A stretch of 64,000 bases of DNA from Opitutus sp. (GCA_024998815.1 JACEUQ010000002.1:318501-382500); one strand, 5' to 3'. Counted from the first letter of the stretch, positions 19,651 through 28,391 are shown. Notes: generated from the letters alone by a model not told the origin. Numbers and translations are program-made.

Positions 19651-19672
19651 GGCAACGGCCTCCAAGAAAACC

Positions 19673-21712
19673 ATGTCCCTCCGTTACCGTTCGACCCTCC
19701 CTCATTACCCCGCCGCACCCGAGCTCAGCCCGGCCCAGTCCCGTGCGGTGGCCGAAACCACCCTTGGCGCCATCGACTGGACTGATGATGTCTCCGGCTT
19801 TTGCCCGTGTCCCGGTGCGGCCGCCCACACCAATCCGACGAACCTGCGCGATTGCCGCGTTTCGTTGGACACGGTCGGCGGCCACGCCCCGACGATCTAC
19901 TGTTTCCACGCCAGTTGCCGCACGGCCGTGGAGACGGCCAACCATCAGCTGCGCTCCGCTCTCGGCCGCGCCACGGTCGGTCAGTCGCCACGCCCACACG
20001 TCGTCCGCAGCACAGCATCCACGCCTCCGGCCGCATCTGTGCCGGTCGCAGCCAGTACCGATCTGGGCCCCGACCACGGTTTGCCCCTGCTGCTGCGCAC
20101 TTGTTTCGCGGCTGATGACATCGTCTCGCTCGCACCGGGCGTGATCGCCGAGGGCGAAACCCGTGCCGTGCCCGAGCATGGCGGGGTGAACGTCCTCACC
20201 CGTGACCAGTGGTTGGCCCGTCTCGAAACCAGCGGCGGCATCAACCGGGTCTTTGGCGGCAAGGACGGCCTTTATCTGCGCATCAACCCAGTGGTCCGCA
20301 AAAGCACCGGCTCAGACAAAGACGTGACGCGCTTCCGCCACACCCTGATCGAAAGCGATACCCTCTCGAAGCCTGAACAGGAGCGACTGCTGCGCGCCTC
20401 CGGGCTGCCCATTGCCGCCTTGATCGACTCCGGCGGTAACTCGATCCACGCGTGGGTCCGAGTCGAAGCGTCCACTGCGGCCGAATTCCACGAGCGCCGT
20501 GAACTCCTGTGGAAAAGCGTGCCTGAGCTGCAGCTCGATCCGCAGAATCGCAACCCGTCGCGGTTCTCCCGTTGTCCCGGTGGGCGCCGTAACGAGGGGT
20601 TCCAACGACTGCTGGCGGAAAACGTCGGCCCTTCATCGTTCGCCGCGTGGTCATCGGCGCAGGTCGAATGCGAGGGCCTGATTCGCGCCTCTGATTTCTG
20701 CGCCGAGGACGAACCGGATCCGCCCCAGTTGATCGAGGGCATCCTGTTTCAAGGTGCGAAAATGATTATCGCCGGTCCGTCCAAGAGCCGCAAAACATGG
20801 AATCTCACCGACCTGGCGATTGCCGTATCGTTGGGTGAGCCGTGGTGCGGGTTTCCCACCCGGGCATCGACCGTCCTCTACGTGAATTTGGAAATCGCCA
20901 AGTTCAGTTACAGGAAGCGCATTCGTATGATCTGCAATGGACGGGGTTTTGAGCCCTCGTCGTTGTCGCGCTTTCACGTTTGGAACCGGCGCGGCAAGGA
21001 AAACGAAATCGTCGGTCTCGCCAGCCAGCTCCGCGCCATGACTGCCCGCACCGGTGCCGACTTGCTCATCATTGACCCGATCTACAAGACCTACGGCGAC
21101 CGGGAGGAGAACTCCAACACCGAGATGGCGCAGGTCCTCAATGAGCTCGAAAAGCTGGCCCAGGACACCGGCGCCGCAGTCTTGATCGCGGCCCATTTCC
21201 CCAAGGGCAACCTGTCCGGCCGTGACGCCATCGACCGGGTTGCCGGCGCCTCGGTGTTTGGTCGCGACCCCGACGCCCTCCTCATCATGACTCCACATGA
21301 ACAGGCCGACGCGTTTACGGTCACGCCGGTTCTACGCGACCTGCCCAGCCCGGACGAATTCGTCATCCAGTGGGCAGGCATGGGCTTTCGCCGGATCGGT
21401 GCCGACCCGAAGGCGATCAAGGGCAACGAGACCGAGGCCAAGCCGGCGCGCACCGTCTCGTTCGCCAGCTATCGCGGCATGTTCATCGAAATGCCCCCGC
21501 TCAAACACGACCGCGATCCCGAGCAAAGCGAAGTGCTCGCCCACATCGGCGCCCTGTTGGCCGCCGCCGGGAAAGATCCGGCGTTTGCCCAAAAGGTCTT
21601 CGATAACATCCGCCAACCGGCCCGCCGGATCATCGTTTTTTCGCCGGAATCGCGCCGTTGGGTGGGCACACGGTATCGCGCAAATTCAGCTGAAAACGGA
21701 GGCCAGAAGTGA
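19673..21712 (+). CDS. primase/RepA-type replication ATPase
   Basis: A 679-residue multidomain replication protein. The N-terminus has cysteine pairs CPCPGAAAH and IYCFHASC, likely a CHC2-type zinc finger. The middle region includes DGLYLRINPV, IDSGGNSIHAWV and RFSRCPGGRR, the pattern of primase-like polymerase domains in plasmid and phage replication proteins. From about residue 355 comes a RepA/KaiC-like ATPase with degenerate P-loop AGPSKSRKTW, Walker B LLIIDPIYKTYGD and IAAHFPKG. A combined primase-helicase role at the element's origin is likely. It is followed directly by an iteron- and hairpin-rich stretch. Confidence 0.85.
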   Translation: MSLRYRSTLPHYPAAPELSPAQSRAVAETTLGAIDWTDDVSGFCPCPGAAAHTNPTNLRDCRVSLDTVGGHAPTIYCFHASCRTAVETANHQLRSALGRATVGQSPRPHVVRSTASTPPAASVPVAASTDLGPDHGLPLLLRTCFAADDIVSLAPGVIAEGETRAVPEHGGVNVLTRDQWLARLETSGGINRVFGGKDGLYLRINPVVRKSTGSDKDVTRFRHTLIESDTLSKPEQERLLRASGLPIAALIDSGGNSIHAWVRVEASTAAEFHERRELLWKSVPELQLDPQNRNPSRFSRCPGGRRNEGFQRLLAENVGPSSFAAWSSAQVECEGLIRASDFCAEDEPDPPQLIEGILFQGAKMIIAGPSKSRKTWNLTDLAIAVSLGEPWCGFPTRASTVLYVNLEIAKFSYRKRIRMICNGRGFEPSSLSRFHVWNRRGKENEIVGLASQLRAMTARTGADLLIIDPIYKTYGDREENSNTEMAQVLNELEKLAQDTGAAVLIAAHFPKGNLSGRDAIDRVAGASVFGRDPDALLIMTPHEQADAFTVTPVLRDLPSPDEFVIQWAGMGFRRIGADPKAIKGNETEAKPARTVSFASYRGMFIEMPPLKHDRDPEQSEVLAHIGALLAAAGKDPAFAQKVFDNIRQPARRIIVFSPESRRWVGTRYRANSAENGGQK

Positions 21713-22005
21713 GCTTAAAAATGAGCTTAAAACCTGCTGGAACCACCCGTTCAGAACCACCTGGAACCAGTGGTTCTGAAACCGGAACCACCCCGGTCCC
21801 TAGGACCACCTGGTTCCGGCATGGTTCTACGGACCGGTCCTACCCTCTACTAAACGTAGAGGGGGAGAAGGAGACTACTCTCTCCCTTCTCCCCCGCATC
21901 TGGTGCAGGTCGTTTAAACTCCTGCACCATGCGGGACTAAAAAAACAAAAACCGCGCGCGGGCGTGGCGACGAATTTCACCAAAAAGAAAGCGGGGGCGT
22001 TTTGA
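21709..22005 (+). CDS. possible 98-residue protein over an iteron-like region
   Basis: An open frame that overlaps the stop of the primase gene at its start and the next gene at its end, so translational coupling is conceivable. Composition is odd: many Gly/Thr/Pro from repeated GGAACCACC-type DNA, then a basic end (KKQKPRAG, TKKKAGAF). The DNA below it carries repeats and two stem-loops, so the frame may be incidental to an origin or a structured RNA. No family recognised. Confidence 0.35.
   Translation: MSLKMSLKPAGTTRSEPPGTSGSETGTTPVPRTTWFRHGSTDRSYPLLNVEGEKETTLSLLPRIWCRSFKLLHHAGLKKQKPRAGVATNFTKKKAGAF
21738..21840. repeat. iteron-like GGAACCACC repeats, candidate origin
   Basis: GGAACCACC or close variants occur at about 21738, 21752, 21780 and 21798 in one orientation. 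GGTTCC/GGTTC variants in the other orientation occur at about 21770, 21807 and 21818. They sit immediately behind the primase/RepA-type gene, where phages and plasmids commonly keep their replication origin. Confidence 0.45.
21893..21935 (+). other. strong bulged stem-loop
   Basis: CCCGCAT and GGTGCAGG on the left pair with CCTGCACC and ATGCGGG on the right: 15 base pairs with a 2-nt bulge. The 11-nt loop contains the palindrome GTTTAAAC. A second small hairpin, CCTCTAC/GTAGAGG, lies at about 21844-21862. No T-run follows, so it is not a normal terminator; an origin or RNA element is possible. Confidence 0.6.
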
Positions 22006-22556
22006 GTTACGACGACACCAAGCGGTCACGAGATCGCGACTACACCACGCAGTACCGTGAATGGGTGGCGACACTCCCGCCGGACGAACGCCGCGCCTTG
22101 GCCGCACAAGGTCTGCTCGAACCCGTGGTGGACGCCATGAGGCTCGGCAAAGGTGAGGACGTTGCCGCCATGCCGCTTGCCGTGCCCGCCTATGGCCCTA
22201 ATCGCGACGAACCTATCCCGGTCCATACCGAGGTGGCGGCCGGCGATAGCGAGGCCGCGTGGGACGCTTTACGGCGGGTCATTGGCGAACTCATTTGCGA
22301 GGACAACGCGCGGCTCTCGTTGGAGTGCCTCGCGCTCGTGACGGGGGTTGCTTTCGACGGCAGCTCGATGAGCACCATTGCCAAACGACACGGCCTCACC
22401 CGCGCGGCGGTTTCAAAACGCTGCGTCGCCCTGACCGACCAACTCCATCTTGGGCGTTCGCGAGCCATGCGCTCGTTGACAGCACGCACGAATTACCAAA
22501 CCGCCCAAAATCAAACCAATGAATCCAGTGAATGTTTTAACCATCGAAACGCCTAA
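22002..22556 (+). CDS. sigma-like helix-turn-helix phage protein
   Basis: A 184-residue protein starting at TTG, overlapping the previous frame (TTGA). The C-terminal half has a sigma-70 region 4-like HTH: GSSMSTIAKRHGLTRAAVSK followed by RCVALTDQLHL. The N-terminal half is acidic and helical. Position at the end of the early operon suggests a late-gene activator or replication regulator; this is inference. The first residues SYDDTKRSRDRDYTT are strongly charged. Confidence 0.6.
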   Translation: MSYDDTKRSRDRDYTTQYREWVATLPPDERRALAAQGLLEPVVDAMRLGKGEDVAAMPLAVPAYGPNRDEPIPVHTEVAAGDSEAAWDALRRVIGELICEDNARLSLECLALVTGVAFDGSSMSTIAKRHGLTRAAVSKRCVALTDQLHLGRSRAMRSLTARTNYQTAQNQTNESSECFNHRNA

Positions 22557-23208
22557 CGTCCGCATCACCGAGCTCGGCCTCATTTTCGAGGGCGACATCA
22601 GTTTCGACCAATGGGCCGAACTGGGGGCCAAAGCCGGGCGATTGGTACGCACCTCTGTTTTCCTCATCGGTGACTGGCTCGTCTATGGCGAAACTCGTTG
22701 GAACGGGGGGGCTCGCTTTGAACCCATGCCCGACGCCACCCGTAGCCGGTACATTATCGCCATGCAGGCGACCGGCCTGGAGCTCAAAACCATGCGCAAT
22801 GCAGCGACAGTTGCCCGCACCATTCCCCACGACCAACGACGAAACGACCTCACGTTTGAGCACCACAAATTGGTGACCGGAATCAAAGACGCGGACGAAC
22901 GCGCCGAGTGGCTGCAAAAAGCCCAAACGCACGGCCTTTCCACGCGGCGGTTGAGAAAATCGATCATCCTTGGCCACATCGCCCAAGACCACGAAATGCA
23001 GACCGACCCAGTCGACAGAGGCATCAGCAACCACCTACCTTGGCTCAATCGACTCGGTGCGTGGTGGGGGCAGTTCGAGGGATGTGGCTGGTTTGAGCAG
23101 GCCACCCCCGAACAGGTGGAAACGTTTTTAAGGGATTTTGCTCAAGTCCGGCAGGTGATTGCCCGCATCGAAACGGAACTAGCTGCAAAGGAGAGTCGTG
23201 TGAAGTAG
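22519..23208 (+). CDS. phage/element regulatory protein with HTH-like core
   Basis: A 229-residue protein whose start overlaps the preceding gene by 38 nt. Conserved-looking parts are VFLIGDWLVYGETRW, SRYIIAMQATGLELKTMRNA and LTFEHHKLVTGI, ending in a helical C-terminus. This reads like a ParB- or KorB-like element regulator ('recognise, hold, HH-V' type), a family often found in actinobacterial and phage elements, but I cannot name it securely. It is the last gene of the early block and is followed at once by the second 30-bp palindrome repeat. Confidence 0.55.
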   Translation: MNPVNVLTIETPNVRITELGLIFEGDISFDQWAELGAKAGRLVRTSVFLIGDWLVYGETRWNGGARFEPMPDATRSRYIIAMQATGLELKTMRNAATVARTIPHDQRRNDLTFEHHKLVTGIKDADERAEWLQKAQTHGLSTRRLRKSIILGHIAQDHEMQTDPVDRGISNHLPWLNRLGAWWGQFEGCGWFEQATPEQVETFLRDFAQVRQVIARIETELAAKESRVK

Positions 23209-23209
23209 C

Positions 23210-23239
23210 GTTGCGTCGCGTCCCTGCGCAGGGAATCGA
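23210..23239. repeat. 30-bp repeat with palindrome TCCCTGCGCAGGGA, copy 2
   Basis: Second copy of the repeat at 12502-12531, one mismatch. The palindrome is 23221-23234. It begins 2 nt behind the stop codon of the last early gene. Confidence 0.7.
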
Positions 23240-24049
23240 GGCCGGGGGTCACAATAGTTTTCGTCTGCCCCCACGCCTTCACGTGCCTCAACGCCTGCGC
23301 TCGCTCCGCTCCCTTGGCGAACCCGCTAACGCGCTCCGGCGTAAGCCGCACGATAATCCGCCCGCAGACGCTGGCGGTCGTTCGCCCTCCATTCCGCTCC
23401 GTGCGTGCGTTCCGCCTGCGGGTCCCAGGGGCCGCCCGGCCGGGTCGCCGCAACGTCCTTCGCCCCTCACGCCACGGATCCTGCCGAGCCAGGAACCGCG
23501 GCGTCGAAACGGGGCTACGGCCGAGACGGCCACAAACCCCCGGCCCGGCAGCCCCTGTGCCCCTCCGGCTCCACTCCCGCACTCCGCTCCATTCCGGTCG
23601 CCGCCCGCCAGCGCCTGCTCGTCCGTCCGGCTGCTAACGCCCTCAACGATCCAATTTCAGCGGCGCGAGACAGCGGCCCTCGATTCCGCGCCTGCCGAGC
23701 CAGGTGCTCACCGAGGACCGCCGACTCGCCCGGCCTCAACGATTTGGGCCCATCGCTCGCCGACTCGCTACGGCCCACCTCATGCGCCGGAAGGCTTTGA
23801 TGCGCGGGGCGACAACGCCCCACGGCCAACCACTGAGTGCGGCTCGTTCGCAAGCTCACTCACGGCCCCCAATGGAATGCGCGCCACAACGGAGGCACCC
23901 TCCGTGAGCCCCGGCACCCGCAGTGCCAGGCCCGGCGAGGGCGACGGCGGCAGGCACGCGACGGCGTTCCCCGAGTCACGTCCGACGTCGTGTCCAGCCG
24001 TCCACGTCCCACGTCCGGGCTGATCTGTCACAGCGGCTGCGCGGGTTCC

Positions 24050-24171
24050 GCGTGTAACAAGACATTATGGCCAATGGGTGCCGATCCGCCCCTCAGTCCA
24101 AGCATTCCATCGGGGCGGCACCTTCCCTCCGCCGAGCCTCCGGCATGTGGTCATAATGTCGTATTACACGC
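24050..24171. repeat. 122-bp stem-loop with 22-bp imperfect arms
   Basis: The left arm 24052-24073 and right arm 24148-24169 share GTGTAA, GACATTATG and CCA in inverted orientation with four mismatches. Inside, GTGCCG..CCGCCCC faces GGGGCGGCAC as a second stem. It could be a miniature transposon-like element, a pac site or a structured RNA. Confidence 0.65.
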
Positions 24172-24728
24172 TCCACCCTCGGGGCTCACTACGGTGCGTT
24201 GTCAGTATGCGCGCGCACCCAGAAATATCACTCGGCTTCGCCGGTAGAACGTCTTTTAGCGGCGCTACCGCGCGAATGGAATACCCCCCGCCCCCGCCCG
24301 GGCCGTCCCTTTTCTAACGCGTCACGTCGCTGGGCGGGGTGGCACAAAGCCATCGCTGGTCCGGCCGGCCGCCAGGCGCCCCCCCAAGTTCACTCGCAAG
24401 CTCGTTCACGGGGGGAGCTTCCCCCCGCCGCCCAGCCGGCGCGGTGGCCCCGCGCGTCCGCGCCGCATCGCTCCGCTGGCGTCTTGGCGCGCCTTGCGTG
24501 CCCCTGGCACGCGGCTCCGTCGTGCCGTGCTCGCCGAGCCTCGCCGCGGCCCGACTCCGCGCCCGAGGGCCGGGCTACGCCCGCCCCAAACCCCGAGCCA
24601 CAAACCCCGAACCGCCCGAGCCCCCAATCCCCCAGCGCGTTTTCGAACCACCGCCAAATCCGCCTGCGCGCGCATATTCCGCCCTCCCTTTCGACCGTCC
24701 ACCAGCACCGACGCCGGCCTGCGCCGCG

Positions 24729-24751
24729 TTGACACCGCCGTTACGGCAATG
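24729..24751 (+). promoter_or_regulatory. TTGACA start-associated motif, small terminase
   Basis: TTGACA at 24729-24734, 14 nt before the ATG at 24749. Between them GCCG-TTA-CGGC can form a small hairpin. Confidence 0.45.
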
Positions 24752-25276
24752 CCCATCGCCGTCCCTAAAGCCGCCAAACTCGGTCGCTCGCCCAAGTTCA
24801 GCCAAGCGCTCTTTGACCGCATCGTGCAGGACATCCGCGACGGTTCGCCCTCGCTCAACGCCATCGAGAAAGAAGGCATCGACCAGTCCACGTTTTACCG
24901 ACACTTGCAGCGCAAACCCGACCTCGTGCCGGTGCTGCAATCGGCTCAGTTGGAACGTGACCGTGTGCGGAATTCGTCACGCATCGAAGAGGCCGAGCTC
25001 GAGCTGAAGCGCCGGGGTATCGACGGCTGGAGCGAACCGGTGTTCGACGCCAAGGGTCAGCAGTGCGGTGAGCGCCGCCGCTACTCTGACGCGTGTCTTA
25101 TCTTTTTCCTGAAGGCCCATAAGCCCGACGTGTACCGCGACCAGCCCACGACGGTGGTGGCGACTCAGGTCAACATTACGCCCGACCGCGAGAAAGACAT
25201 CATGCGCGAATGGCGTTCCCGTCTGGGTGCGAATGAGGCCCCCGCGTTGCCCGCTGTCACGACTCCCACGCCATGA
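24749..25276 (+). CDS. terminase small subunit-like protein
   Basis: A 175-residue protein that overlaps the large terminase gene by ATGA. The N-terminal 60 residues form a helix-turn-helix (ALFDRIVQDIRDGSPSLNAI, then EKEGIDQSTFYRHLQ), followed by a helical middle with YSDACLIFFLKAHKPDVYRD, a pattern common in terminase small subunits and related phage HTH proteins. It should recognise the packaging site and recruit the large subunit. The frame is open far upstream, but ATG 24749 is supported by domain content and the TTGACA motif. Confidence 0.82.
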   Translation: MPIAVPKAAKLGRSPKFSQALFDRIVQDIRDGSPSLNAIEKEGIDQSTFYRHLQRKPDLVPVLQSAQLERDRVRNSSRIEEAELELKRRGIDGWSEPVFDAKGQQCGERRRYSDACLIFFLKAHKPDVYRDQPTTVVATQVNITPDREKDIMREWRSRLGANEAPALPAVTTPTP

Positions 25277-26673
25277 GCCGCGCCGCCCCTAAAAAGACCT
25301 ACAAGCCCGACCGCCGCCTCGCGGTCACGCCGCTCGACCTCCTTTTGCCCTACCAACGTGCGTGGGTGCAGGATAAAGCCCGCTTCAAAATCTGGCTCAA
25401 ATCGCGGCAGATCGGTGGTTCACTCGCGGCATCGTTCGAGGTGGTCGCCGACGCCATTGAGACCGGCGGCGACTGGGTCATCCTGAGCGCCGGAGAGCGA
25501 CAGGCACTGGAGTTCATGGACAAGGTGAACCGCGCCGCCGGTATTTTCTGCGACGCGGTCAGCTACTCGACCGGCAGCGAGTACCGTCCCGAAATTCAAA
25601 AGTCGCAGCTTCGGTTTCCCAACGGTGCCCGCGTCATTGCTCTCCCTGCCAATCCGTCCACGGCGCGTGGTTACTCGGCCAATCTGGTGCTGGACGAATT
25701 CGCGTTTCACGAAAACCCCGAGGAAATCTGGCGCGCGGTTTACCCGATCATTTCCAACCCGCTGCGCGGTGCGCTCAAACTGCGGGTGATCTCCACGCCA
25801 GCCGGGCGTAACAACAAATACTTCGACCTGTGGGAGCACGCGCCGGCCTTTTCCCGCCACAAGACCAGTGTCTACGACGCGGTGGCGCAGGGACTCGCGC
25901 TTAACGTGGACGAACTACGGGCGAACCTCGCCGATCCCGAAGGCTGGGCGCAGGAGTTCGAGTGCCAGTTTATGGAGCACTCGTCCCAGGTTTTCCCGGC
26001 AGATCTAGTCAGAGGCTGTGAATGTGAGGAAGCTACCCTCGATCCGCTTACGGACCTCTACGCTCGAACCCTCCGGCCGCGACCGGCCTTGTTTATCGGC
26101 ATCGACGTCGGTCGAAAACGCGATCTGACCGTAGCTTGGACCCTCGAACGTCTGCACGGAGGCCAACTGATCACCCGCGAAGTCCTCGTCTTGGACCGCG
26201 TGCCGTTCCCGCAGCAGGAAGAAATCCTCCTGCCTCGGGTAATGGCGGCAGCGTTCACCGCGATCGACGCCACCGGCATCGGCGGACCGGTCAGCGAACA
26301 CCTCGCTGCAGCTCTCGACGAAACCCGCTTCGAAGGCGTGACCTTCACCGGCGACCGTAAACGGGAGCTGTTCGAGCGCCTGAAAAAAGTGCTCCAAGCG
26401 CGAACCGTTGGGCTACCGGCGGCCGCTGTGATCCGCGACGACCTCGGCAGCATGCAACGCATCGTCAGCCCCGGTGGCACGATCCGCTACGCCGCCGCCC
26501 GCACCGCTGACGGCCACGCCGACCGATCCACCGCGCTGGCCCTCGCGATCCACGCCGCCCAAAGAAACCCCTCCGCTGGCACCGGTGCCTTCGCCGCCGA
26601 ACGAGTCCCCACCGGCCTGAACGCCCGCCACCGCCCCGCACTCACCCGCTACCGCTGCGCCTGGACGCGGTAA
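25273..26673 (+). CDS. terminase large subunit, Mu gp28-like
   Basis: DNA-packaging motor ATPase and nuclease, 466 residues. The Walker A-like KSRQIGGS is at 43-50, as in Mu-type terminases. Walker B NLVLDEFAFH is at about 137-146 and the coupling motif RVISTPAG near 171-178. The C-terminal RNase H-like nuclease starts at FIGIDVGRKRDLTVAW (about 274-289), with D278 likely catalytic and later acidic residues around DATGIGGP and DGHADR. Translationally coupled to the small subunit. A Mu-like terminase implies headful packaging, but here in an integrase-type element. Confidence 0.94.
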   Translation: MSRAAPKKTYKPDRRLAVTPLDLLLPYQRAWVQDKARFKIWLKSRQIGGSLAASFEVVADAIETGGDWVILSAGERQALEFMDKVNRAAGIFCDAVSYSTGSEYRPEIQKSQLRFPNGARVIALPANPSTARGYSANLVLDEFAFHENPEEIWRAVYPIISNPLRGALKLRVISTPAGRNNKYFDLWEHAPAFSRHKTSVYDAVAQGLALNVDELRANLADPEGWAQEFECQFMEHSSQVFPADLVRGCECEEATLDPLTDLYARTLRPRPALFIGIDVGRKRDLTVAWTLERLHGGQLITREVLVLDRVPFPQQEEILLPRVMAAAFTAIDATGIGGPVSEHLAAALDETRFEGVTFTGDRKRELFERLKKVLQARTVGLPAAAVIRDDLGSMQRIVSPGGTIRYAAARTADGHADRSTALALAIHAAQRNPSAGTGAFAAERVPTGLNARHRPALTRYRCAWTR

Positions 26674-26680
26674 CGCCGCC

Positions 26681-26743
26681 GCCCTCCGGCTTCAGTCCTC
26701 CCTCCATCCGACCTCCGCCTCCCGACCTCCGTCATCCCTCCGA
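26681..26743 (+). repeat. 7-bp repeat tract before portal gene
   Basis: Nine consecutive degenerate heptamers of the type GCCCTCC, GTCCTCC, CGACCTC and CGTCATC fill the spacer up to 3 nt before the portal ATG. Confidence 0.7.
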
Positions 26744-26746
26744 ACC

Positions 26747-28357
26747 ATGTCCCCATCACCCATCATCCGCCCCACCGCCCGCGACTTTGAACCCCAACTC
26801 TTCGGCCGCAGCCTCTCGCCCGACGCCATTGGTGAACTCCTCGACGCCGGCGCCCGTGGTGACCTCGCCGCCCAAAGCGACCTGTTTAACCTGATGGAAG
26901 ACACCTGGCCGCGCCTCCGCGCCAACTTGCAAAAACTCAAAAACGCCATCCGCAAGCTGCCCCTCAACGTCCAGCCCTACACCCCGAAGAACGGCAAACC
27001 CTCAGCGACGGCGCAGGAAAAAGCCGCCTTCGTTGAGTCAGCGTTACACCTGCAGCGCGGTTACGTGGACACCACTCGCGCCCCGCTTGGTTCGGCCGTT
27101 TATGAACTGATGGACGCCGTTGCCCGCGGCCTGTCCGTGGTCGAAATCGACTGGGCCAACGACACCACCGGTTACGTCTTGCCAGTCGGTTTCCGCCGCG
27201 TCCCGACCCGTTACCTCGGCATCGACACCGACGGCACCCTCGCACTCCGTCCCAACGGGAACAACGTCGCTACTTCAGATCGGAAGCTCGTCCCCTTTGC
27301 TAAACACCCCGGGAAATTCCTCACCGGCATTTTTCAATCGAAGTCGGGCGCCCTCGGTGAGGCGGCCCAACTCCGCGCCCTGGCTCCCCTATGGCTCGGT
27401 CATATGCTCGGCTGGGAATGGCTCGTCCAGAAGGCGGAACTGTTCGGCACGCCGTTACGTTGGGCCAACTATCCCACGACCGCCACCCAGGCCGAAATCG
27501 ACGCCATCACCTCCGCCTTGCGCAACATGGGCACGGCGTCATGGGGCGCGTTTCCGCAGGGCACCAACCTGCAAATCATGCAGGGCACCACCCCCGGCGT
27601 ATCCGGTCCCAACGACCCGAGCGAACGCCTCATGGGCATCGCCGACCGCGCCTGTGACATCATGCTTTTGGGGCAAAACCTGTCGGTTGAGCATAATGGC
27701 GAAGGCAGCCGTGCCGCCACCGAGGTGCACCGCGAGGTTGAGTTGGATCTCTTCGAGACCTACGCCGAATACATCGTCGCGATCCTCAACGACCAACTCA
27801 TCCCGCAACTAATCGCCCTAAACTGGGGCAACGCCGACGAGGTTCCCTTCGTCGAGGTGGAAATCACCCGCCCCGAGCGTGAGCAGGAAATGGCCACCCG
27901 CGATAAAACCCTGTTTGTCGACATGGGCCTGCCCGTCTCCCTGCAATACCTCTACGAACGCCACAAAGTTCCGTCGCCGGCCCCGAGCGAAGCCCTATTT
28001 CAACCGGCCAAACCCGTCGCCCCGTTGGTGCCGCCGTCGTCCGTGCCACCTGCCACGGCCAAAACCTGCGCCTGCGGTTGTGGCGATCCCATCGACGCGG
28101 CCTCCGAGTCAGCCGCATCCTTAGCCGGTCGCCAGGCCGCCGCCGAAGCAGCCTTCCCCGCGCAACTCGCCCAGGCAGAGGCCGCCGACGATTACCTCGT
28201 TTGGGATGCGGTCCTCGACGGCCGCACCACCGAGGTGTGTCTCGGTCGCCACGGCCACCGCTGGGGCGACGGCTGGTTTTCGCCACCGCCCGCCCACTAC
28301 AACTGCCGCAGCTCCCTGATCCGCGTCCCCAAAGCCGCCTACCAGCCGCCCAAGTGA
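26747..28357 (+). CDS. portal protein (Mu gp29/DUF935 type) with fused MuF-like C-terminus
   Basis: A 536-residue protein. Residues 1 to about 415 follow the DUF935 (Mu gp29) portal pattern, with ARGLSVVEIDW, FRRVPTRYL, AELFGTPLRWANYP and LGQNLSVEHNGEGSRAATEV. After a Pro-rich linker and a CACGCGDPID stretch, the last about 60 residues (DDYLVWDAVLDGRTTEVCLG, then PPPAHYNCRSSLIRVP) match the end of MuF/Mu gp30-like head morphogenesis proteins, including the C..PP.H.NCRS metal-binding part. A separate MuF gene is missing, so the fusion seems to keep only its terminal domain. Confidence 0.9.
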   Translation: MSPSPIIRPTARDFEPQLFGRSLSPDAIGELLDAGARGDLAAQSDLFNLMEDTWPRLRANLQKLKNAIRKLPLNVQPYTPKNGKPSATAQEKAAFVESALHLQRGYVDTTRAPLGSAVYELMDAVARGLSVVEIDWANDTTGYVLPVGFRRVPTRYLGIDTDGTLALRPNGNNVATSDRKLVPFAKHPGKFLTGIFQSKSGALGEAAQLRALAPLWLGHMLGWEWLVQKAELFGTPLRWANYPTTATQAEIDAITSALRNMGTASWGAFPQGTNLQIMQGTTPGVSGPNDPSERLMGIADRACDIMLLGQNLSVEHNGEGSRAATEVHREVELDLFETYAEYIVAILNDQLIPQLIALNWGNADEVPFVEVEITRPEREQEMATRDKTLFVDMGLPVSLQYLYERHKVPSPAPSEALFQPAKPVAPLVPPSSVPPATAKTCACGCGDPIDAASESAASLAGRQAAAEAAFPAQLAQAEAADDYLVWDAVLDGRTTEVCLGRHGHRWGDGWFSPPPAHYNCRSSLIRVPKAAYQPPK

Positions 28358-28369
28358 GCGCCCCCCCCG

Positions 28370-28391
28370 TTGACACGGCGCTTGTGGCATG
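28370..28391 (+). promoter_or_regulatory. TTGACA start-associated motif, protease gene
   Basis: TTGACA at 28370-28375, 13 nt before the ATG at 28389. Confidence 0.45.

Larger units (their letters stand above)
23209..24748. other. 1.5-kb GC-rich region without supportable genes
   Basis: Several long frames exist (the longest about 270 codons from 23211) but all are Arg/Pro/Ala-rich with no recognisable domain, as expected from very high GC content. The region contains the second 30-bp palindrome repeat, a repeated CCTGCCGAGCCAGG (about 23482 and 23691) and a 122-bp stem-loop (24050-24171). It lies directly before the small terminase gene, where packaging sites are usually found. Decayed genes or a structured RNA are alternatives. 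Confidence 0.6.

Noticed and set aside
23211-24023. 270-codon frame in the gap before the terminase genes
   Set aside because: Composition is Arg/Pro/Ala/Ser with no hydrophobic core and no motif; several other frames in the same stretch are equally open, as expected at this GC content.
24050-24171. Rho-independent terminator
   Set aside because: Arms are far apart with a second stem between them and no T-run follows.
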